64,000 bases of DNA from Pseudomonadota bacterium. Its GTDB lineage: Bacteria; Pseudomonadota; Alphaproteobacteria; Rhizobiales; Beijerinckiaceae. Below, piece after piece: positions 27,301 to 36,032 of this stretch; the stretch's first letter is position 1; the number at the start of each line of letters is the position of its first letter. Made by a program: the position numbers and the translations under genes. The DNA is taken from positions 14,107 through 78,106 of the forward strand of contig JAEXGT010000016.1 in the NCBI GenBank assembly GCA_023450615.1, written 5' to 3'. The notes under the pieces were generated by a model. That model searched no databases and was not told where the DNA came from. It saw nothing but the letters and a program-made list of their open reading frames with translations.

Positions 27301-29233
27301 TGGGCTGGTTCAGCTCGCCGGACGCATCCTCGATTTGCAGGGCCATGAGGGCGCATGACGTCCGTGCAAGATAGCGTACGGCTCCTTCGAACGGCGGCTC
27401 ATCCGGCATGTCGGGGGATGGCAGCAGGCCTTCATCGGCCAACGCTCTTGCGAAGTTCTGCTTGTCGGCTCGGCGCGCTGTCCGCTCGTTGCTCGCCGTT
27501 GCAGGATCGAACACGCCAAGGGTCTGGCGCAGATCGATATCGAGCCCGCGCCACCAGCCCGTGAATGTCGGAAGGTCGTGGGTCGTGAGAACGGAGAGCG
27601 CGGAGCGGGGATATTCCTCCGGCTTCTTGAAGGCGGAACCTTCGCGCTCGAACGGGAGAACCCGGTAGCTGAGCACGCCCGATGTCATGATGGCTTCCGA
27701 GAATCCTTCAGGAGCCGTTCCGAGATCCTCGGCAATGACGAGGCAGCGGGCGCGGTGACTTTCAATGCGCAAGACGGCGAGCATCGCCGCGAACGGATAA
27801 TCCACATAGGCGCCTTGTGATGCAGGCGCGCCGGAGGGAATGAGAAAGAGCCGCTGGAGCTGGAACGCGTGATCGATGCGGATCGCGCCGGCATGACGCA
27901 TATTCGCGGCGACGAGATCGCGGAATGCAGCCAGGCCTTGCTCCTCAAGCGTGAGCGGATTGAAAGGCGGAAGCCCCCAATTCTGTCCCTGAGGCCCGAG
28001 GGGATCGGGAGGCGCCCCGACGGCGAGCCCCGGCGCAAACCGCTCCGGCGTCGCCCAGATTTCCGAACCGCCGCTATCGGCCCCGACAGCGAGATCGCGA
28101 TAAAGGCCGATCGTCAGGCCAGCCGCCCGCGCGCGACCGGCAGCTTGTTCAAGCTGCCGGTCGGCGAGCCATTGCAGCCAGGCATGGAATGCAACCTGCT
28201 CCTTGTGCTCGGATCGGAAGCGCTCGACTTCGGTGGAGTGGATGTCGCGATATTCTTCCGGCCAGTCCCCGATCCAGTTGCAACCATGCTGGCGGAAGTG
28301 TTCCGAGAGCGCCTCGAAGGTCGCATGGGCTTCGAGAGCCTGCCCTCCCGACTGGCGAAAGGAATGGAAGGCAGCTTGATCGCCGGATTTCTGGAATTCG
28401 TTCCACAAGGCATTCAGCAAGGGACGCTTGATGGCCCAGGCTTCGGCATAGTCGATGAATTGCGCGCTTTGGAGACGGGACAAGCGCTCCCGCATCTCGG
28501 GGCTATCCAGAATCTGCTTGGCTTCGCTCTCGGCGAAACCTTCCACAGCTCTGGGGTCGATATAGAGCGCTTCCAGGAAAAGCCGGGATGATGGCGAGTA
28601 GGGCGAGATCTTTGTGCGGTCAGAGGCGAAAAGCGCGTGGACAGGGCTGAGGCCCAGGAAGGACCCGCCCCATAAGCCGACGCCTTCCGCAAGGCGTGCG
28701 ACAGCCGCGTAATCGCCGATGCCGAGATCGTGCTCCGATCTCAGGGAATAAACCTGAGCGACCATGCCCCACAGGCGCGTGTCGTCCTGAAACATGTCGG
28801 GCTGCCAGCAGCTTTCTGGTGCCGCGATCAGGGTCGCTTCCAGATCTCCCAATCGAAGGCGATGATAGCCCATGGGCAGGGGAGGAAGCTCAAGCGTTGT
28901 ATCTTTCTTCGTGAGCCTCCCTTCATGCCTCGATCCGTCTTCATCGAGAATTGTCCAATTGGCTGGTCCAATGGATGTCTTCAAGGCAATCGCAGTAGGG
29001 CGCCCTGATGCGAGAGGGATAATGCTCGGCAGAGGGCCGCCTTTCAGCCTCTCCAAGCGGGTAAGACTCTCTTGCGCCTCTATTTCCGAGCCGATGGCAA
29101 GGCCAAGAGCAGAGAGGATCGCGTTGCGCGTTTCCGGAGTAGTCTCGACGCGCTTGCCGAAAGCATCGGCGTAATCCTGCGAGATTCCAACGAGTTCAGC
29201 CATTCGCTTCAGAAGAGCCTCCAGCCTGCTCAT
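24374..29233 (-). CDS. MalQ-TreY fusion: 4-alpha-glucanotransferase joined to maltooligosyltrehalose synthase
   Basis: One unbroken frame of 1,619 residues from the ATG at 29233. Residues 1 to about 690 form a GH77 glucanotransferase: nucleophile Asp in IRIDHAFQLQRLF, Glu in VIAEDLGTAPEGF, Asp in LTTHDLPTFTGWW. From about residue 692 the sequence restarts as a GH13 TreY (MSMLASPPPRATYRLQF): Asp in GLRIDHIDGLADPEDY, Glu in FYVVAEKILEPGE, Asp in ATATHDTKRGEDAR. TreY turns glucan ends into trehalosyl units for TreZ; MalQ disproportionates linear glucans. The start overlaps the treZ stop by four bases. An AAGGA sits just before an in-frame ATG at 27160, so free TreY might also be made. Confidence 0.92.
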   Translation of the reverse strand: MSRLEALLKRMAELVGISQDYADAFGKRVETTPETRNAILSALGLAIGSEIEAQESLTRLERLKGGPLPSIIPLASGRPTAIALKTSIGPANWTILDEDGSRHEGRLTKKDTTLELPPLPMGYHRLRLGDLEATLIAAPESCWQPDMFQDDTRLWGMVAQVYSLRSEHDLGIGDYAAVARLAEGVGLWGGSFLGLSPVHALFASDRTKISPYSPSSRLFLEALYIDPRAVEGFAESEAKQILDSPEMRERLSRLQSAQFIDYAEAWAIKRPLLNALWNEFQKSGDQAAFHSFRQSGGQALEAHATFEALSEHFRQHGCNWIGDWPEEYRDIHSTEVERFRSEHKEQVAFHAWLQWLADRQLEQAAGRARAAGLTIGLYRDLAVGADSGGSEIWATPERFAPGLAVGAPPDPLGPQGQNWGLPPFNPLTLEEQGLAAFRDLVAANMRHAGAIRIDHAFQLQRLFLIPSGAPASQGAYVDYPFAAMLAVLRIESHRARCLVIAEDLGTAPEGFSEAIMTSGVLSYRVLPFEREGSAFKKPEEYPRSALSVLTTHDLPTFTGWWRGLDIDLRQTLGVFDPATASNERTARRADKQNFARALADEGLLPSPDMPDEPPFEGAVRYLARTSCALMALQIEDASGELNQPNMPGMDDGHPNWRRRLSNTIESIVSPNSLLSKLSVVLTEEKRNAQGRMSMLASPPPRATYRLQFHEGFTFDDAVRIVPYLAKMGISHVYSSPIQTATPGSTHGYDITDHSAINPELGGEEGFRRFSDALNEHGLKLLLDIVPNHMGVGGAANGWWLSVLEWGKMSPVADAFDIDWKRPGAQGKLIVPVLGSMYGEALEKGELQLKFDADEGSFSVWHWEHRLPICPTTYPMILDHALTAFGKETGSGDLLALTEQLRALAEKAALAYSYSLPEEGERLKGRLKQIAAAGPAARKAIDAALKSINGTQGVPESFNALHRLLEAQSYRLAYWRVSSSDINYRRFFDINNLAGMRVEIPEVFARTHELIVRLVKENRIHGLRIDHIDGLADPEDYVHALQREVGPGFYVVAEKILEPGEQLRPWPIAGTSGYDVLNLIDGVLVDHQAGEDLERIYREASGISDDYDDQLKQSKFGIIRVNFASELEALVTDIKAVADADRHTRDYTTYSLRQALTEIIAAFPVYRSYLTEGEPAPADIQLIEGAVDAAKQTSALPDQSVHDFISATLLGNEAEAVSDDIRRFRRRFQQLTGPVMAKSLEDTTFYRYGRLIALNEVGGDPGHFGVTLQDFHDANAERARRWPYSMIATATHDTKRGEDARARLLALSEMPEEWEGLVRLWREIISPHLSDVDGAPAPDANDQVILLQALLGAWPLELLDADDEAQLNTFHDRMSGFVTKALREAKRRTSWISPNEAYEEAAQKLLQSALASKNGILNRLRPFAQRLCMFGMLNGLSRTVLKMTLPGVPDIYQGTEFWDFSLVDPDNRRPVDYTSRARALDESDVKASLARWQDGRIKQQLLAALMRDRAATPRLYADGDYQPIPAEGERASQVIAYLRADGDDTLAVIVPRLWSNLAWTEHLKFDPATWQGTSVALPPGHWRNVITGLALEIGAEDQPLSGILSPFPFAVLKRTSKTDS

Positions 29234-31050
29234 GTGGATGCCTCTTTCACGATGATGCCTTTCCACGGCGCGAGTTGGATTGTGTCGTTGACGGGTGCGT
29301 CATCCGCATTCGACCAAAGAACGCGAACGGTGTCGGTGAGGTCGACGGAGATAGGTTGATCGCCGAAATTCGCCAGCACGCGTAGTGTCCCTTCCGCGAA
29401 AGCCCAGGTCACATCGAGCGCGCCTTCGGGTGAGACGGAGTAGCAAGAGCCGCGATACTCGCTCTTGATCAAGGGCAGGATTTCATCCTTCCGCACTTGC
29501 AGCAGACGCTTCGTTTCGAGAGCGGCTTCCCGATGCGGCGAGCGGTCCTGCTCCGTCCAATCGAGTTTGGAGCGTTCGAAGGTCATCCTGTCCGTGGGAT
29601 CGGGAATGCGCTTTGCCGTTTCTGAATCGGCAAAGGCTTTGAAATGCTTGAACTCGCCTCGTCGGCCTTCACGGACAGCCTTTGCCAGATCAGGCTCCGC
29701 CTCGAAATCGACGAAGAACTGGAACGGTGAAGATGCCGCCCATTCCTCGCCCATGAAGAGCAGCGGGATATGGGGTGAGAGAAGGAAGATGGCTTGTGCC
29801 AGCGCGAGGCGGTCGGAAGGGATGAGGTGCGCGAGCCGTTCGCCGAAAGCCCGGTTGCCGATCTGGTCGTGATTTTGAAGAAACGATACGAAGGCTGTCG
29901 GTGGCAGATGAGCGGACGGTTCTCCACGAACGATACCGGGCCTGTGTGTCGATGGATCGCCCTGATAGGCAAAGCCCTCTGCAAGCGCCCGCCCGAGACA
30001 CTTCAGAGGCGCGTCCGCGTAATCCTCATAATAGCCCTCGTTCTCGCCGGTCAGCAGGGCATGCCATGAATTGTGAATGTCATCGGCCCATTGCGCCGTG
30101 TGAAGGCGAGGATGCCTCGTTGCATCCCGTTCGAGCCAGCGCGCTTGATTGGCTTCGTTCTCCAGGACGAGGTGAATGTGCCGATCGGGGAAAGTCTGGC
30201 GGATGCGGGTGGCCAGTTCCTCGAGAAAATGAGGCTTGCTGTCATCGACGATGGCGTGGACCGCATCGAAACGTAGGCCGTCGAAGTGATATTCCTCCAG
30301 CCAGTACAGCGCATTGTGAATGAAGAAGTCGCGCACAATGCGACTTCCCTCGCCATCCACATTGATGCCGGCACCCCACGGAGTCGGATGCCTTTCCGTG
30401 AAGAAGGACTTGGCATAGGCGTGGAGATAATTTCCGGAAGGGCCGAAATGGTTGTAAACCACATCGAGGAACATCATCATGTCGAGTTGATGCGCGCGGT
30501 CGATGAGACGCTTCAAATCCCCCGGGCTGCCATAGGCAGCATCGGGAGCGTAGGGAAGAACGCCGTCATATCCCCAGTTGCGTCGACCAGGGAACTCACC
30601 GATCGGCATCAGCTCGATTGCCGTGATACCGAGATCGCGCAGGCTCTCGAGTTTGTTCATGAGACCTGCATATGTGCCATCTGGGCTTGCCGTGCCCACA
30701 TGCACTTCATAGAGCACCGTCTCTTCCCATGGGCGCCCCGTCCAGGCGTGATCGCTCCATTCAAAGGAGGGCGGATCGACCACGAGGCTCAGCCCGTGGA
30801 CATCGTCCGGTTGGAAGCGGGAAGCGGGATCGGGCACCGTCAGGTTCTCGTCAATCCTGTACCCATAGCGACTGCCGGCCCGAGCTGCCGCCGACGTCAG
30901 GCGATGCCAGCCATCGTCCTGCTTCTCCAGTGCATGCTCCGCTCCATCTAGAACGAGTCTGGCATTGCCCGCGGTGGGCGCCCAAAGCGCGAAACGCACC
31001 CCGTCATTCGTGATCTCTGCCCCGAAAGGCATCTGGTGAATTCGCCGCAT
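29230..31050 (-). CDS. treZ: malto-oligosyltrehalose trehalohydrolase
   Basis: A 606-residue GH13 enzyme with an N-terminal beta-domain (MPFGAEITNDGVRFALWAP) and the catalytic barrel: Asp in DGLRFDAVHAIVDDS, Glu in HLVLENEANQARW, Asp in FLQNHDQIGNRAFGERL. It releases trehalose from maltooligosyltrehalose made by TreY. The ATG at 31050 has GGAG 6 nt before it and matches the normal TreZ N-terminus, so the longer frame to 31245 is not used. It is the first gene of the leftward operon (treZ, malQ-treY, glgB, glgX) and is divergent from the second glgA. Confidence 0.95.
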   Translation of the reverse strand: MRRIHQMPFGAEITNDGVRFALWAPTAGNARLVLDGAEHALEKQDDGWHRLTSAAARAGSRYGYRIDENLTVPDPASRFQPDDVHGLSLVVDPPSFEWSDHAWTGRPWEETVLYEVHVGTASPDGTYAGLMNKLESLRDLGITAIELMPIGEFPGRRNWGYDGVLPYAPDAAYGSPGDLKRLIDRAHQLDMMMFLDVVYNHFGPSGNYLHAYAKSFFTERHPTPWGAGINVDGEGSRIVRDFFIHNALYWLEEYHFDGLRFDAVHAIVDDSKPHFLEELATRIRQTFPDRHIHLVLENEANQARWLERDATRHPRLHTAQWADDIHNSWHALLTGENEGYYEDYADAPLKCLGRALAEGFAYQGDPSTHRPGIVRGEPSAHLPPTAFVSFLQNHDQIGNRAFGERLAHLIPSDRLALAQAIFLLSPHIPLLFMGEEWAASSPFQFFVDFEAEPDLAKAVREGRRGEFKHFKAFADSETAKRIPDPTDRMTFERSKLDWTEQDRSPHREAALETKRLLQVRKDEILPLIKSEYRGSCYSVSPEGALDVTWAFAEGTLRVLANFGDQPISVDLTDTVRVLWSNADDAPVNDTIQLAPWKGIIVKEAST

Positions 31051-31322
31051 GAAAACTCCAAAAGTTCGGGGCACATGCGAACGAGCTTCGCTGTGCAAGG
31101 TTCCCGCGACATGCAAAAAATATGGCCTAGCTTGTGCATGTTCTTTGCTCGTCCTGAGATTTAAATGAGCAGATCCGCCAAGCTCAGCAATAACTTGGTA
31201 AGGTTTCGGGGTAGCCAATAATTTTCTGATTTTTTCTCGGAACAAATCCGCGCGGGTGTGCGTTAAGCCGCCGACCTTCTTACGGCGCGAGGGGTCACTG
31301 GGGAGCGCGCCATCGTGATAAC
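31051..31322. other. divergent intergenic region between treZ and the second glgA
   Basis: This 272-base stretch must hold promoters for both the leftward treZ operon and the rightward glgA. It is more AT-rich around 31140-31240. I see no confident -35/-10 pair, operator or RNA. Confidence 0.5.
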
Positions 31323-32852
31323 ATGCTGGAAAATCTTCACACGGAAGCTGATGCGGCTTTCGCGACGACGACTCATGTCGAACTGCATCCTGATCGTCGG
31401 CCCTCGATTTCAGTAAAACGCAAGCAATCCATTCTTTTCGTCACATCCGAGATCGCGGACTATATCAAGGCGGGCGGTCTCGGTGAGGTCTCCGCGGCGT
31501 TGCCTCGGGCCTTGAGGCATCACTACGATGTCCGCATTCTTATTCCCGGCTACCGACAGGTTCTCTCGCAGATCGGAGCCGTTGAGGAGATCGGTCGTCT
31601 TCCCGCATCCTTCGGGATTCCAGAATGCGGTCTTGGCCGCGGCACGACCAACGATGGCCTGACGGTTTATGTCCTTCTGTGTCCGGAATTGTATGAGCGT
31701 GACGGCTCGCCCTATGTGGATCTGTTCGGAAACGATTGGAGCGACAACGACGTCCGTTTCGCGCGCCTCGGATTGGCGGCGGCGGACATCGCCAGCGGTA
31801 GCGGCGATCCGCTGTGGCGCGCTGACCTGCTGCATCTGAATGACTGGCCGTCGGGCTTGGCTGCGGCCTATCTGTCATGGCGCGGTCAGCATATCCCGAC
31901 AATTCTGACCATTCATAATCTCGCCTATCAGGGCATCTTCAATCGTGACCGCTTGTCGAACCTTGGCATTCCCGATGCCGCGTTTCATATCAACGGCGTC
32001 GAGTTCTACGGCAAGTTGTCCTTCCTGAAGGCGGGAATCTTTTATGCTTCTCACATCACGACAGTGAGCTCGACTTACGCCAAGGAGATCACGCGGCCGG
32101 AATTCGGATGCGGTCTCGACGGATTGTTGCGAACGCGTGCACGTCAGGGGCGTCTCGACGGCATCATCAACGGAATCGATCCGAGTTGGGACCCGAGCAA
32201 GGACCCTTATCTGGTCAGCCGTTTTTCAGCGGAAAACTTCCGAGGGAAGCGCGCGAATGCCAACACCGTGCGCAGGAATTTCGGACTTGCGCTTTCCAAT
32301 GGTCCGCTCTTTGCGGTCGTCTCGCGGCTCGTACATCAGAAAGGCGTCGATCTTGCCATTTCGGCAGCTGAGACAATCGTGTCGCACGGTGGCCAGATTG
32401 CCGTCATCGGTCAGGGCGAGCCTCGGTTCGAGGCCGAACTTCAGGCTCTGGCGCGGCGGCATCAAGGAGCGGTCGGCGTGAAGATCGGCTATGACGAGGG
32501 CGATGCCCGCCGCATGTATGCCGGCAGCGACTTCCTTCTCATGCCGTCGCGGTTCGAACCTTGCGGCTTGAGCCAGATGTATGCGCAGCGCTTCGGATCG
32601 TTGCCGATCGCGCACAGAACCGGAGGTCTGGCCGATACCATCGAAGACGGAGTCAATGGCTTCCTTTTCGGCGAGCCATGCATACATCGGTTCATGGATG
32701 CCATTAAGAGAGGTCTCGAAACATTCCGGTCGCGCCCCCGTCTATCCGCCATGCGGCGTGCGGCGATGAAGAGACCTCATGGCTGGGACCGTTCCGCATC
32801 CAAATATAAAGAAGTCTACGAGCGCGCCTGCCAGACTGCAGCCTGCGCATAG
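31323..32852 (+). CDS. glgA: glycogen synthase (GT5), second divergent copy
   Basis: A 509-residue GT5 protein. After a poorly conserved N-terminal extension of about 36 residues it shows LFVTSEIADYIKAGGLGEVS (KxGGL motif kept), LLHLNDWPSGLAA, SRLVHQKGVDL and MPSRFEPCGLSQMYAQRFG. Both ends of the active site look intact, so it is probably functional. It differs clearly from the copy at 18249. It opens rightwards from a shared promoter region with treZ, so it may serve trehalose-linked glucan synthesis rather than bulk glycogen. The ribosome-binding site before 31323 is weak and the true start may be internal. Confidence 0.9.
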   Translation: MLENLHTEADAAFATTTHVELHPDRRPSISVKRKQSILFVTSEIADYIKAGGLGEVSAALPRALRHHYDVRILIPGYRQVLSQIGAVEEIGRLPASFGIPECGLGRGTTNDGLTVYVLLCPELYERDGSPYVDLFGNDWSDNDVRFARLGLAAADIASGSGDPLWRADLLHLNDWPSGLAAAYLSWRGQHIPTILTIHNLAYQGIFNRDRLSNLGIPDAAFHINGVEFYGKLSFLKAGIFYASHITTVSSTYAKEITRPEFGCGLDGLLRTRARQGRLDGIINGIDPSWDPSKDPYLVSRFSAENFRGKRANANTVRRNFGLALSNGPLFAVVSRLVHQKGVDLAISAAETIVSHGGQIAVIGQGEPRFEAELQALARRHQGAVGVKIGYDEGDARRMYAGSDFLLMPSRFEPCGLSQMYAQRFGSLPIAHRTGGLADTIEDGVNGFLFGEPCIHRFMDAIKRGLETFRSRPRLSAMRRAAMKRPHGWDRSASKYKEVYERACQTAACA

Positions 32853-33321
32853 GAGCGAGGATCATTGGAAGGCGGGGCGCGGGTAATGAGCGGCCGCCTT
32901 TCAGGCATCGGCTTTAGGAAATTGGAGCCTTGCGCGGGCTCGTGCTGCTCATTCATCTGGCTCTATCGCACCCGCAGCCTCGGTCGGATGGAAGGGCAAT
33001 GGCGGATTTGATCTCGCCTTCAATCGAATCTCGGCATCTCTGAAGTCTGTGAATTTCGCACTTAACGTAACGTTATTAATTTTTGCGTTTCTGCATTCTT
33101 TGACTCCAATCGCAAGGGGCTGTTTCGCGAAAATCATTGTGTTTCTTAGGATTTTGCGGCCGGGTTTTAGTAAAGTTGCAAAGGGCTCTTACAAACTGCG
33201 CAGTGTAGTATTGCTTCATTCCGCGCAGAATGCGCTTGTGGGATTGAGCGGCGCGCATGTCGACGCTCTGCGTTTGCCCATTGCTGACGCATGGTAAGGC
33301 GATCGATAGTGGAGAACATTG
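32853..33321. other. long, AT-richer gap before the orphan response regulator
   Basis: This 469-base gap has a weak hairpin just after glgA (AAGGCGG at 32869-32875, CCGCCTT at 32894-32900, no T run). It then becomes clearly AT-richer around 33050-33180, with a direct repeat TAACG-TAACG near 33063. An 82-codon GTG-started frame at 33049-33297 has no ribosome-binding site and no recognisable family; I do not call it a gene. It probably holds the regulator's promoter. Confidence 0.45.
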
Positions 33322-34041
33322 ATGGCGGCGCCTGCGCGCATCGGGTTGATTGCCGATGATGATGCATATTTTCGAATGGCCGTAGGTGCAATTCTGGAAC
33401 GCCAGTTCGGTTACGCCGAGATCCTCCAAGCCAGATCGTTGGACGAGGCCATGGAGCAATTGGAGGAGCGTCCGGAAATCGACCTGGCTCTCTTCGATCT
33501 TTCCATGCCGGGCACAAGAACGCCCATGAGTTTTCGAACGATCCGCGAGCGCTTCTCCAAAACCAAAGTGGCGGTTGTTTCCGCTTCAAGCGACCGGCGA
33601 AACATTCTTCTGGCTCTTGAAGCCGGTGTTCACGGCTACATGGTCAAGGGCCTGGGTATCAACGATCTGGTTGCCGCTTTCCAAATTATCTTCGACGGCG
33701 GCATCTATGTGCCGCCGACCCTGGCCGATATTGCTCCTGCGTCGCCGAGCTGCGAGGTTGAGGAGCGGCGGATCTTCATCAAAAGAAATGAACTGGATCC
33801 CGTTGCCGAGCTGGCTGATCCCATCGGCCCACTCACGCCGCGTCAGCAGGATGTTCTCGATCTGCTCGTCCAGGGCAAGACGAACAAGGAGATCGCGCTG
33901 GCTCTCGGCCTTGGCGAAGGAACCGTGAAGATCCACATGGCTGCGATTTTCCGCTATTTCGGAGTGAACAATCGGGCTGCCGCCGCCGTTGCAGGTGCTC
34001 GTCCATATCCTCAGCGCAATCTGCTGATGGCCAGCGCGTGA
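33322..34041 (+). CDS. LuxR/NarL-family response regulator
   Basis: A 239-residue regulator. The receiver domain has the acidic pair in LIADDDAYFR, the phosphorylated Asp in LALFDLSMPG, Ser in VVSASSDRR, and Lys in GYMVKGLG. A 60-residue linker precedes a C-terminal LuxR helix-turn-helix (LTPRQQDVLDLLVQGKTNKEIA, then GEGTVKIHMAAIFRYF). It should bind DNA when phosphorylated. The ATG at 33322 has GGAG 7 nt upstream. No sensor kinase lies nearby, so it is an orphan; targets are unknown. Convergent with selO, 2 nt between stops. Confidence 0.9.
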   Translation: MAAPARIGLIADDDAYFRMAVGAILERQFGYAEILQARSLDEAMEQLEERPEIDLALFDLSMPGTRTPMSFRTIRERFSKTKVAVVSASSDRRNILLALEAGVHGYMVKGLGINDLVAAFQIIFDGGIYVPPTLADIAPASPSCEVEERRIFIKRNELDPVAELADPIGPLTPRQQDVLDLLVQGKTNKEIALALGLGEGTVKIHMAAIFRYFGVNNRAAAAVAGARPYPQRNLLMASA

Positions 34042-34043
34042 TG

Positions 34044-35480
34044 TCATTCGAGCGCGTAGGCCTCAGACATGCTGCGAATGTCGCCCAGCTTGGAGCTGAA
34101 CGCCGACCAATCGTCGCGACTGGCAATCGGCTCCCATAGAGCTTCCACCTCATCGATCAGCATCGTGCAAGGCGTAGGCTTCGCGAAGTAGGGATGGTGG
34201 AGGTTCACGCCGTGCAGGGGCTCGAAGCTTTCAAGGGCATTGCGGGCATCCTCAAACGACGCGTCGGCATAGAGCGAAGCAGAGGGGCTGTGCTTGGCGC
34301 GCTCAAGACTCTCCAAGCCGCCGAACCAGTCGAAGAAGGTCTGCTCGAACGGCGCTTTCGAACGATGCAGGAAAGTCCATAGAGATCTGGCGAGGAGTCC
34401 GTCCATCTCAGCGCCCTGTGAGCGCAGGCCGAGGCGGCGGAGGATCGCCGCGGGGAATTCCCGATGCAACGCAGGTTCGAAGGTCGCGAGAGAGGCTTCG
34501 AGCTTGCTCTGCTCGGCAAGGGGCAGCAGGCATTCCGCAAGCCTGTACAAATTCCAGAGCAGGGCATCGGGCTGGCGTCCGAAGGCGTAAAGACCTGTTT
34601 CGTCGAAATATGCAGCCGTGAAGGCAGGGTCATATGCGGGGAGAAAGCGCCAAGGGCCGTAATCGAAGCTTTCTCCCGTAACGTTGATGTTGTCCGTATT
34701 GAGCACGCCATGGACGAAGCCCGCGGCCATCCATTGCGCACCCAGGCGCGCGACACGCCGGCAAACCTCTTCAAGAAAAGCCGAGGCGCGCTCCGCCGCG
34801 CTCTCACGCCAGCACTCCGGCATATAGGTGGTGATCGTATAGTCGAGAAGCCTGCCGATATTGGCTTTCTCATCGAGATAGAGAAGGCGCTGGAACGTCC
34901 CGATGCGAATGTGGGAATGGCTGAGGCGTACGAGAACCGAAGAGCGCGTGGGCGAGGGCTCATCGCCTCGTTCCAATTCTTCGCCGGTTTCGATCAGGCT
35001 GAATGACTTCGATGTATTGACGCCGAGCGCCGCCAGCATCTCTGTCGCCAGGATTTCCCGAACGCCGCCCTTCAGCGTAAGCCGCCCATCGGCGTGGCGC
35101 GACCAAGGTGTTTGACCGCTTCCTTTGGTGCCGAGGTCAAGCAGCTTTCCATCCTGCCTGTCGTGCAGTTGCGCGAACAGAAATCCCCGTCCGTCGCCGA
35201 GATGGGGGTTGTAGGTTCGGAATTGATGGCCGTGATAGCGAAGCGCGAGCGGCTGTTCGAAGCTCTCCGGAAGAGGCTCGAAAAATCCGAAGTGCCGCAC
35301 CCATTCTTCATTCGTCAGGCTATCGAGGCCTACACGCGCAGCCCAGCGTTGATTGCGGTATCGAAGAAGGTGCGCAGGAAAGAGGGCGGGCGTGACGAGA
35401 TCGTAAAAGTCTTCGCCCAGAGATTCATGACTTGTCGAGGCGCGATACTCAGGAGAAACGGGCATCAGTTCAGGTTCCAT
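34044..35480 (-). CDS. selO: SelO (YdiU) family protein AMPylator
   Basis: A 478-residue pseudokinase-fold protein of the YdiU/SelO family. It has RYHGHQFRTYNPHLGDGRG, LGTKGSGQTPWSRHADGRLTLKG, the Arg in VREILATEML, and the metal-binding GVLNTDNINVTGESFDYGPW. SelO proteins attach AMP from ATP to Ser, Thr or Tyr of target proteins and have been linked to redox stress. The bacterial form normally lacks the C-terminal selenocysteine, as here. The ATG at 35480 follows AGGA; an in-frame ATG at 35465 is also possible. It stands alone. Confidence 0.93.
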   Translation of the reverse strand: MEPELMPVSPEYRASTSHESLGEDFYDLVTPALFPAHLLRYRNQRWAARVGLDSLTNEEWVRHFGFFEPLPESFEQPLALRYHGHQFRTYNPHLGDGRGFLFAQLHDRQDGKLLDLGTKGSGQTPWSRHADGRLTLKGGVREILATEMLAALGVNTSKSFSLIETGEELERGDEPSPTRSSVLVRLSHSHIRIGTFQRLLYLDEKANIGRLLDYTITTYMPECWRESAAERASAFLEEVCRRVARLGAQWMAAGFVHGVLNTDNINVTGESFDYGPWRFLPAYDPAFTAAYFDETGLYAFGRQPDALLWNLYRLAECLLPLAEQSKLEASLATFEPALHREFPAAILRRLGLRSQGAEMDGLLARSLWTFLHRSKAPFEQTFFDWFGGLESLERAKHSPSASLYADASFEDARNALESFEPLHGVNLHHPYFAKPTPCTMLIDEVEALWEPIASRDDWSAFSSKLGDIRSMSEAYALE

Positions 35481-35760
35481 CTATCCTGTTTAATTCGGTG
35501 CAAAGTGATTTGTTCGCGAGATGAACGGCGTTGCCCGGGCAAACGCGCAACAGAGTATAAGACTATATTTCTCATTAACCATGCTGTGGAAAAGTATTTT
35601 TCGGAAAGCTGCTGATAAAAACGCTTTCGATTTCCAAAGCTTGGAAGCGAAACTATAGACTGTTTCCAGGCGCGGGCATCCCAAATTCTCCTCATGAGCT
35701 TGGCCGAAGCAGCAAGGACTCTTATGATTCCATTGAGCGAAGCAGTCCGAGGAGAGATGA
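35481..35760. other. AT-rich divergent gap between selO and a small membrane protein gene
   Basis: A 280-base gap, visibly AT-rich at 35560-35640. It includes a perfect inverted repeat TTCCAA-AGC-TTGGAA at 35632-35646 that could be an operator. A frame beginning at 35695 has no ribosome-binding site. No RNA gene is evident. Confidence 0.4.
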
Positions 35761-35976
35761 ATGACAGCCAAGGATCTTGCAGCCCTCTACGGGCGTATTG
35801 CTTTGATAGTGCTCGTATTCGTATTCGTCGCAGGAATTGTTGCCGGGCCTCTTCTTCATGGGGCTGGATCTCGGCCGTCGGTCACAGCCTTGCAGGAACA
35901 GTCGCCGCCTGAACTGATCCGCGCCAGGATGATCGCCGTCTCGGACGGAAAAGCTAAGAATCCTTCAGGTTTGTAA
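35761..35976 (+). CDS. hypothetical small single-helix membrane protein
   Basis: A 71-residue frame with GAGGAG about 7 nt before its ATG. A strong hydrophobic helix spans about residues 12-34 (RIALIVLVFVFVAGIVAGP), followed by a short polar tail. I do not recognise it. It is the first of two small unknown genes leading to the Mfd-like gene on the same strand, with 56 nt to the next. Confidence 0.6.
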   Translation: MTAKDLAALYGRIALIVLVFVFVAGIVAGPLLHGAGSRPSVTALQEQSPPELIRARMIAVSDGKAKNPSGL

Positions 35977-36032
35977 GGGTAGAAGGCATCGTTCAGGCAA
36001 GCGGACACGGTCGGCCCTCTCGGGAGCGTGGG

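Noticed and set aside
33049..33297. 82-codon GTG-started plus-strand frame before the response regulator
   Set aside because: No ribosome-binding site, AT-rich noncoding-like sequence, no known family.
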